64,000 bases of DNA from Uranotaenia lowii (Eukaryota; Arthropoda; Insecta; Diptera; Culicidae), in assembly GCF_029784155.1 (NCBI RefSeq), contig NC_073693.1, positions 356,825,825 through 356,889,824 on the forward strand, given 5' to 3'. Every line of letters starts with the position of its first letter. Positions within the stretch are counted from its first letter, which is position 1. Below are positions 59,601 through 64,000 of this stretch, piece by piece. Position numbers and translations under genes: made by a program. Below the pieces are notes generated by a model. The model was not told where the DNA came from and did no database searches. It saw only the letters and a program-made list of their open reading frames with translations.

Positions 59601-60026
59601 AGCTTCGCAATTGGCACATTTCCAACTGATGTCAGCGATATCTTCCGTGACACCCACGCATTGGAAGTGGTGCCACAAATCACAAAAGTCGCACTGCACC
59701 ATTTCGTTTGTTTCTGGGCCGCCGCAGACTTGACAAAGGCTAGATGATACGTTCCTCGGAGTAGGTTGGTTACCAGGAATTTTGAAGACGAGTTTGGAAC
59801 AAGTCTTGCACGTCCAGGCTCGCTTGATAGCGTCGTCCGAAGCGTTGACACATCTTAAATGAAACCAAATAGCGCACCTGTTACATTGTAGCATTCCAGC
59901 AGTAGATCCGGGAAACAAGCAGGAAACACCGATGCATGACATGGACAGAGCTCCTTGAACCTTCTTTGGAATTGTTCCAGTGCTTCTAGTCACCTCCTGT
60001 GCCGTGGATGAAGCTTCCGACGTCAT
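53595..60026 (-). CDS. BEL/Pao Gag-Pol polyprotein, 2143 residues
   Basis: The frame opens further upstream inside the LTR, but the ATG at 60026 (MTSEASS) is the first outside it and is preferred. Two Cys4-His-Cys3 PHD fingers come first (C31, C36, C48, C51, H56, C59, C73, C76; then C98, C101, C112, C115, H120, C123, C137, C140). A charged coiled-coil-like stretch (about 297-326), a BEL-type Gag domain (DUF1759 type, about 481-640) and Cys/His knuckles (718-784) follow. The protease has DDGSS (837-841). RT has its first Asp at 1179 and YVDD at 1257-1260. RNase H residues are D1445, E1488, D1518 and D1564. Integrase has the HHCC region ending C1796/C1799 and a D1832, D1894, E1944 triad, then a DUF5641-like tail. 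All catalytic residues are present, so the protein could be active. No Env frame is present. Confidence 0.95.
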   Translation of the reverse strand: MTSEASSTAQEVTRSTGTIPKKVQGALSMSCIGVSCLFPGSTAGMLQCNRCAIWFHLRCVNASDDAIKRAWTCKTCSKLVFKIPGNQPTPRNVSSSLCQVCGGPETNEMVQCDFCDLWHHFQCVGVTEDIADISWKCANCEAANITEHIVSTTSETHVPRSHPQLEDRLSLLSVSNRNSTIDPTLFTVPSTNTIVSTMPSLIATPATSLALTYTLAPYANIFSLNAPSSNVYTVSSSLPPKIAVSNKPVYTTAATDKFCVMPSSDHQSYQNLGSLDQSKQQHVPSLSRPVGKEYIHLELQRLEEEQRLHEEEYTRKKELLRRRYNLMQEMAYDSESADPYTKMEERQLPPSMFQRSKQNLPQEHQLHYPKTAERHVMPDQPTIINHPAQLHPRISQQPFERRHQRRIPDDTYVDFAAADGRIQQDVARLPMYSAQGQLTPRHRSTPQYRAFRSTPGNAHEEVYLEGDLTNSQVAARKAVSQELPVFSGVPEEWPLFYATYNTTSSMCRFTSEENLIRLQKCLRGKAYEAVKCMLMSPSNVGGIISTLKMLFGDPEIIVNNLISRIRTTPSPHADRLETMVEFALSVKNLCATIDACKLNEYTYNVALLRELVEKLPIQYQVDWVRYRRSIADVRLTTFCDWLYDFAETISPIASFANANPKLSKNAKRGPAYLNMHTEIDDDQLLESREYNAQFYQVREPKGKPKQHFQSTVEVDRFCKICKGNCTSLEKCKRFCEFSYKGRWAAVNEFGLCKRCLGRHFRTACKSQIICGQNGCSYKHHPLLHKFQNVDSVVKEDDPVVSADCNIHYKRSNHVLFRVVPVFLYGPCKTIKTFAFLDDGSSVTLMESTLAAELGVTGKTEPLCLRWTSNKTLHELDSENVTFDISGTTSGLKRYRLPEVHTVANLGLFHQSLNLQDLSKQYSHLRGIPVESYHNVQPRILIGSNNANLGYVLRGREGKMHEPVATRTRLGWIVYGGGETNNHNFSGYHGVHMCQCIGNQNDMLLQAMRDYFSIDGLGITKSTTLIESNDDRRAREILKSFKRRDDGRFEGRLLWKYDKFRLPNSKTHALRRYECLEIRMKKDASLANVLREKIQDYVSKGYIRKLNADEIERDDQRVWYLPIFPVVNINKPNKIRIVWDAAAKSHGTALNSLLLKGPDQNTSLVDVLIRFRQHRIAVCGDIREMFHQVMVSKEDQHFQRFLWKENPSDTSPSTYVMQVLTFGACCSPSIAQYVKNVNAGEFAGQYPLAAAAIIENHYVDDMLVSVESEQEAIRLANEVRFVHEQAGFEMRNWISNSTEVLTALNQPNTLSKSLNLDSELTTEKVLGMWWCTSTDSFTYRLSNRHDDELLAGNRIPTKREVLRTLMSVFDPLGFLSNLLIHLKIILQQTWRTSIGWDEQIPKNIFDRWLEWIAVLPRVKEIRIPRCFRAEVSSGLDTNVQLHTFVDASELGYAAVVYLRFKQHDKTECVIVAAKSRVAPLKFLSIPRMELEAALIGARLANSICRAWNLSINQRYFWSDSRDVLCWIRSDHRRYSNYVGHRVSEILDLTLMSEWRWIPTDENVADEGTKYQRSPELKNDSRWLNGPEFLKEDEPTWPIERVVTKPTQEELKASIYHHIHLHQVKVELFEAKRFRSWNHLRRTAAWVRRYLINRNNQAHNKPIFLGPLTGQEIHKAELVLFKQSQLEKFSEEITILSDGNVSRKLIPKSSSIYELWPFLDEHRVLRARTRIGACKMASMDAKHPIILPKISPITNLIVHHYHVRFYHRNHRTVLNELRQRFRIVPRLASILWQVRTNCQICKNLRAVPQPPPMSDLPITRLAAFSRPFSFVGVDYFGPINVTVRRSSEKRWGVLITCLTVRAIHIEIAYSLSAQSCIMALRNFMGRRGVPIEIFSDRGTNMIGASKELLTALNSMDQNLVIQEISSPNTTWSFIPPASPHMGGSWERMIQSVKRNLNQIKPRHQLSDEVLKNLLIEIENVVNSRPLTNLPLENDSSPVLTPNHFLLGSSNGLKPATSFDDSNQALRNTWQTSQIEANVFWKRWIRDYLPDLTKRTKWIDPSKSIRVDDVVLVIDPNLPRNCWPLGRVISATPGKDGEVREAVVQTANGIYERPAVKLAVLDVRRDVVVNQQLVYGGECHGAPPSK

Positions 60027-60047
60027 ATTATTAAACGAATTTTTTAA

Positions 60048-60763
60048 TGTCGTTTTTAGTAGAATGAAGTAGAGTTGATTCCGTATTTTTAATATGCAAT
60101 ATATTAAAAAATTCCTGCAACGATTTGGTTTTACAATTTGCTGTGTTAACATTTCCATTTTTTACTTACGTTTACTGTTTTTCTCTATTCTAGGTACTCT
60201 ATTTTCGATTCTCCTAAACGTTGTACGCGGCTTATCGTGATGCGTTCCTAAACAATATTTCGGTTATAATTCAGTTTGTTTACTAATTCATGGGTAACCT
60301 CACTTGTATGACGGGTAAGTATGTAAATAAGCTTCAATAACACGGCGACGCTTTTGACGCCTTTCTGGTTCTTCTGAACGCTGTTGCGTTTAGACGATTT
60401 ACTCAGTGGATGCTAAACACGAGGCTCGTTTGGAACCCGTTGTGGTCGTATCACAATGGTGCTTATGCTGATCACTTTCCTTTATCGAGGCGTGCTCAAA
60501 TTAGTTATCAAAAACTGGCTCTAGTTTTAGTATTACAATATTTCACAAACTGCTCAATAAATCTGGCGCAATATCTTATAATTCTGCTTCTTCTTCTTCT
60601 TGATTGTTCTTATTACTAAAAAAAATATCTCTCCGAACTATTTCCTTACAAGATCAGGGTCTTTTCGCATGAGCCTTTTGCTATTTTGTATCAGATCTAA
60701 AGTGCTATGCCTGATGCACGGAAAAAAATCTAAAAATTATTTTGATGGAGGCGCGCCGTGACA
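60048..60763 (-). repeat. 5' LTR of the BEL element (element orientation)
   Basis: 716 bp, differing from the other LTR by a missing A near 60164 and a base change near 60708. Only 21 nt separate its inner end from the Gag ATG. Confidence 0.93.
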
Positions 60764-60942
60764 AAGATGAATCAAACTTGTCCCAAGCCAGTGGTAACGG
60801 ACCCCTGGGTTGTGCTGCAATTATTGTTGATGAGTTAAGCATGAGCAATATCTGAATGTGCGACCGAGACTTCCCGTACCGACTCTGGTCGAAAGACCTA
60901 TCAGCCACTGGTGGGTTCAACTACATACATACATACATACAT
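60764..60942 (+). mobile_element. 3' end of the large insertion, after the BEL element
   Basis: Starts with the AAGAT duplication and continues the sequence that stopped at 52904. It is moderately GC-rich and ends in (CATA)n at about 60922-60942. This looks like a 3' UTR plus simple tail of a retroposon. Confidence 0.5.
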
Positions 60943-61556
60943 ATTCTAAGCATGGAGATGTTGCATACATTTAGGCGTAAAAAATACTTCAAAAAATTGT
61001 AAAAGCTGAAATAATAAAAATAAATGTTTGGATGAATGAAATTTCAATGTTGACAAATGCGTGATGCAAAACAATCATGTTTCAGCATATGGAAACGAGA
61101 TTTACAAGGTGTCTCTTTGATTTGCATTTTGTTACATTTGAATCTAACCCCGGACAGGTAACTGAATTATTAAAACAATTTGGAGACTGTCCAAAAAATA
61201 TTTTATAAAAATATTTTATAAATTTTATTTGAAAAAAATTGGAGACTGTCCAAAAAATATTTTGACAGAAATTGTGTTGAAACTATTGTGTTGGATGATT
61301 AAACCATTGAAAAGTTTTTAGGTCATAAGTTAAGTTTCTACGGCATCAAAAATTGTTGAAATTTGTACATTTATTGCTCGATGTTTAATTTTTAAACAAA
61401 AAATCAAAAACTTTGAAAAACTAGCTTAAAAATTATGTCATTATCATTATGTATTCATTAAAAGATAACTTGAATACATTAGATTAAATTTAAAATTAAA
61501 TCTGTGCTACAAATATTGCATCTAACCCTGCTATTGCATGATTCCTCGTTTGACGG
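60943..61556 (+). mobile_element. CCGTCAA-family MITE, copy 2, right part
   Basis: Resumes the match to copy 1 at GATGTTGCATACATTTAGG and runs to the right terminal repeat GCATGATTCCTCGTTTGACGG, followed by TA (61557-61558). It carries a local duplication of GGAGACTGTCCAAAAAATATTT (near 61181 and 61242) that copy 1 lacks. Confidence 0.7.
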
Positions 61557-62866
61557 TAATTCGAAATTAAAGAGCCACTTTCTACAAAAATTTATCATGC
61601 TTCCTATTATTTTTCATCAACTCTGATTTTGTTAAGAGAGCATAAGATTTGAAAAATGTGATGCGTTGTACTTCGGACGTACGAAAGATGGTGATAAATC
61701 TTTGGTGTGCAAATTATTCCTCAGAGTATCGCAAGAAAACGCCTGGATATAGGCAAGAAAACAGAGAAGAAAAAATCAAATTACACTTATTCCGTATTTG
61801 TTTATGCCGAGTGTTGCACTGGTGCACCACTAGGTGCTGTAAAACTGTTTGTTTATTCGGACGGTGTTGCACTGGTTTTGACCTGGTGGAGTTCTGCTTA
61901 CGGACGGTGGCCCACCGATAATTTTGCCAGTGTTGCGAGAGAGCGTGTGAGTGAGTGAGATAGCAATACACTGGCGACGATTTGTGTTTGTTTTTTTCGG
62001 GTACGGTGGAACACTGATCGAGGGGAGAAAACAAATACGGTATTAGGTTATCAATGTATAACGCGTCTCACGGATTTCTACAGGTAATTCCGTGCAACAT
62101 TGCACCTCTTTAACTGAATCAAATTCATTTCATGTTTTCATATACTTTATATTGTTGTCATGATTTAGAAAGATGCAATATTTTCTGTCATCAACTCCAT
62201 TTCCTTTATTCACTACAATCATGAAGGCCAAGAAGGAAGCTTGCTTCCGGAAAATTCGCTCTCTTCTGTACCAGGTGTCCGTATGTAGTTCCTGTATAGT
62301 GTTTGTGAACGTCCGCGGAATTCATCCGGATACCGGATTGTCTTCTTCGCGGCTCGGCTCGTAGATCCTTTGTGGTGTCGCGCCTAACACGTAAAGGACC
62401 AGCATCTTCGTCCTCGGGTTCTGCGGATCTCTAACTTTCAAGAGGACTTCCCTGCAAGGCCTATCCGGATACGGAGCACTCTTGTGGGCAGACCGATTTA
62501 AAGCCAAAGAAGGAAGACGTCTGCAACGACCGAGTCCAGCAACGCATGCTGGCGCCCACGGTTTCGGCAACCTGTCGATAAACAAATACATTGACGGCGC
62601 TCCTGCTTCCGGAACTGGATTTCCGGAACAACGACGCCGCGACACAGCAGTAACAGCAGCCCATGACGATTAGTGAAACAATTACCGCTTTTGTGTATTT
62701 TATCCGTGAAGTTCTTGGGTACCCAGTAGCCAGCCGACCCTGAGGTTCCGAACTTTGAGAGTTCCTAGCCTTGGCTGGTCTGGCGAATGCTTATCAATTC
62801 GTAACAACTTACGTTCTAACCTCTAAGCTAAGGCCGCTGGCTTTTTCTGATTCGGTGCTAAATATA
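61557..62866 (+). other. non-coding; right part probably an LTR of a Pao-like element
   Basis: From about 62200 the sequence becomes GC-rich and ends at 62866 directly against a tRNA-Tyr-type primer binding site, so its right part is inferred to be a 5' LTR. Its left end could not be found because no second LTR is in the window. Frames of up to 107 codons on the minus strand (62322-62645) lack an ATG and look fortuitous. An imperfect inverted pair around CCGTATTTGTTT (61793 / 62031) suggests a small element there. Confidence 0.3.
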
Positions 62867-62882
62867 TGGTCCTTCGAGCCGG
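62867..62882 (+). promoter_or_regulatory. LTR-retrotransposon primer binding site, tRNA-Tyr type
   Basis: TGGTCCTTCGAGCCGG is the exact complement of the CCGGCTCGAAGGACCA end expected of animal tRNA-Tyr, as I recall that sequence. A 16-base match including the TGG that pairs with CCA is unlikely by chance. It marks the 5' LTR boundary of a plus-strand element whose gag should follow; the next 1.1 kb shows no gag frame, so this copy is decayed or has a long leader. Confidence 0.6.
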
Positions 62883-64000
62883 TTTGGGGGTGATCAAGAA
62901 AGCTTTTCGCATGGGGAGTAGAAAAGATCGGAAGATCTTCGCAACCGGTTAGTTGTCGATGAATGCACCCGGCCTCTCAACAGATTACTTTTAAGGTTCA
63001 ATCGGTATTCATAGTGATCCAAACCTACGTGAGTTTTTGTAGGCTTCGCAAACCATTTGAGATCAATTCTAAACAGCCTCATGAACATTTCGGATCAAAG
63101 AAGAATACACACTGACACGAGTCTCACATTACATTACTCTTTCTCTTTACTTGAATTTACTTTAACCTTTTTTTCTGTTTTGTTTTGTTTTGCTGTTATC
63201 GCCTGACGCTTACATTATATTGTGTTTTTTTTTGTTGTTTCTGTATATAACTAAGTTGCGTGTTGTTTCTGTGTGTTTGTGTATGTTTGTTTAAACTGTA
63301 TGTAATTAAATTGTAAATTGCACAATCATCCATTGTTCTGTTTGCCAGTTGTTTGTTTCCTTCTCATTACTATCATTGTTGCAAATTGTTATCCGTCATC
63401 TGTCTGATTTTATTTCTGTTTGTTTGTGTGTATTCAGTTTGATTTAGTGTCTTGCTCATACGCAATCGCCATTCAATATATACAAAACAAACTAAAAGTA
63501 AGACAATACAATGTATGAATGTTTCATCCGCATGTGAATCGCGTTGTTTTCCTTTTTCTTTTCCTATTTATAGAGCTGAAATGCTCCGAAATTTATGTTT
63601 TTTTTGTGATATTTTTGTTTGTTTTTTTTCTTCTTTCATTCGAATTGGTTTTATTTTTCTTTCTCTATTGCTAAAGTTCTTCTCTTGTTTTTATTAGTTC
63701 TCATTAAGAAAATGTTTGTTACATTTTCTCTTCATTATTAGCTGATTTTGTTTTAGGAATTTAGTAATTTTTTTTTTGTTTGAATTATCGATCTTTATTC
63801 TTGTTTGTTATTCTTTTTTTTGCGATTCCCCTCCTACTATTTCTCCGAAGGATTACTTCGAGCTTATGTACAATGTTAGGTTGTGTTGTTATCAAAATGT
63901 AGATACATGTGGGTCTTAGTTATTTTTTTTTGCTTCTCCTATTTTCTAGTGATAAATTTTCCGATTTAATTGTTGGGTTGTGAATTCTTATTTGTTTTGT
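62883..64000. other. T/G-rich non-coding DNA to the window end
   Basis: After about 250 bp of mixed sequence the plus strand becomes strongly T-rich with many TTTGTTTG-type runs. No coding frame of note. Confidence 0.5.

Larger units (their letters stand above)
52905..60763 (-). mobile_element. BEL/Pao LTR retrotransposon, apparently intact, 7859 bp
   Basis: Direct repeats of 717 bp (52905-53621) and 716 bp (60048-60763) with TG...CA ends (TGTC/GACA) bound it, and the 5-bp host duplication AAGAT is exact (52900-52904 and 60764-60768). Only two LTR differences were noted, a one-base indel and a T/G change, so it inserted recently. On the minus strand a polypurine tract GGGGGGGAA precedes the 3' LTR. 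One uninterrupted Gag-Pol frame fills the interior. A 5-bp duplication and this Pol order (protease, RT, RNase H, integrase) are typical of BEL/Pao. No primer binding site could be seen. Confidence 0.95.
50164..60942 (+). mobile_element. large insertion with 17-bp target duplication and (CATA)n tail
   Basis: ATTCTAAACATGGAGAT at 50146-50162 recurs with one change as ATTCTAAGCATGGAGAT at 60943-60959, and the host MITE continues without loss. The right end is a (CATA)n run against the duplication. A duplication of about 17 bp and a simple-repeat tail suggest plus-strand retroposition. Without the younger BEL element (7859 bp plus 5 bp) the insert is about 2.9 kb. It has no reverse transcriptase frame. 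It may itself be composite, since an LTR-like remnant is found at 51.9 kb. Confidence 0.5.

Noticed and set aside
60027..60158. Earlier start codon for the BEL polyprotein (44 extra residues)
   Set aside because: This stretch lies mostly in the LTR and its residues look like translated LTR, with the PHD-containing Gag beginning after the ATG at 60026.
62322..62664. Overlapping minus-strand frames of 107 and 67 codons
   Set aside because: The longer has no ATG, the two overlap in different frames in a GC-rich stretch, and the position against a primer binding site suggests LTR DNA.

Overview
The window looks like a piece of a dipteran, most likely mosquito, nuclear genome. The evidence is an AT-rich background, introns of about 60 nt next to longer ones, a replication factor C subunit 1 gene of insect type, and a dense, nested population of BEL/Pao, non-LTR, Tc1/mariner-like, Harbinger-like and foldback elements. 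The species call is inference. There is no bacterial signature: no operons, no Shine-Dalgarno sites and no CRISPR array.

Only two cellular genes are well supported. They lie tail to tail at 44.2-49.2 kb. RFC1 (plus strand, four coding exons, 44247-48140, 1103 residues) encodes the clamp-loader large subunit, with an N-terminal PCNA-binding-like motif, a BRCT domain, an AAA+ module and the RFC1 C-terminal domain. Facing it is a four-exon zinc-finger gene (minus strand, 49166-48276) with a ZZ finger, a Di19-like pair of C2H2 fingers and a C-terminal RING-H2. The last zinc-ligand pair of the RING sits in another reading frame, so this copy is frameshifted.

Layout. 1-3.5 kb: AT-rich, with a decayed tRNA-like sequence. 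3.5-7.6 kb: a 4.1 kb foldback element with inverted arrays of about 135-bp units. 11.3-14.0 kb: two Helitron-like elements tail to tail. 14.5-19.4 kb: another foldback element split by a 3.0 kb insertion with a 21-bp target duplication, and containing a 0.8 kb palindrome. 22.1-22.8 kb: a 5'-truncated non-LTR retrotransposon with a 16-bp duplication and poly(A). 23.6-25.9 kb: a dead Tc1/mariner-type transposon interrupted by a MITE. 25.9-26.7 kb: a GC-rich duplicated module. 27.9-28.5 kb: a long reading frame broken by one TGA. 30.3-31.4 kb: a 78-bp minisatellite. 31.7-36.6 kb: a three-layer nest (palindromic MITE, Harbinger-like MITE, non-autonomous LTR element). 41.2-43.2 kb: a 9-bp minisatellite of about 2 kb. 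50.2-60.9 kb: a large insertion carrying a young BEL/Pao element with an intact 2143-residue polyprotein. 62.9 kb: a tRNA-Tyr-type primer binding site marking another LTR element.

Several insertions have recoverable target-site duplications, so their order can be read directly. The most interesting items are the frameshifted RING finger, the BEL element with two N-terminal PHD fingers but no visible primer binding site, and the nested insertion histories. I found no clear sign of a wholly new biological system.
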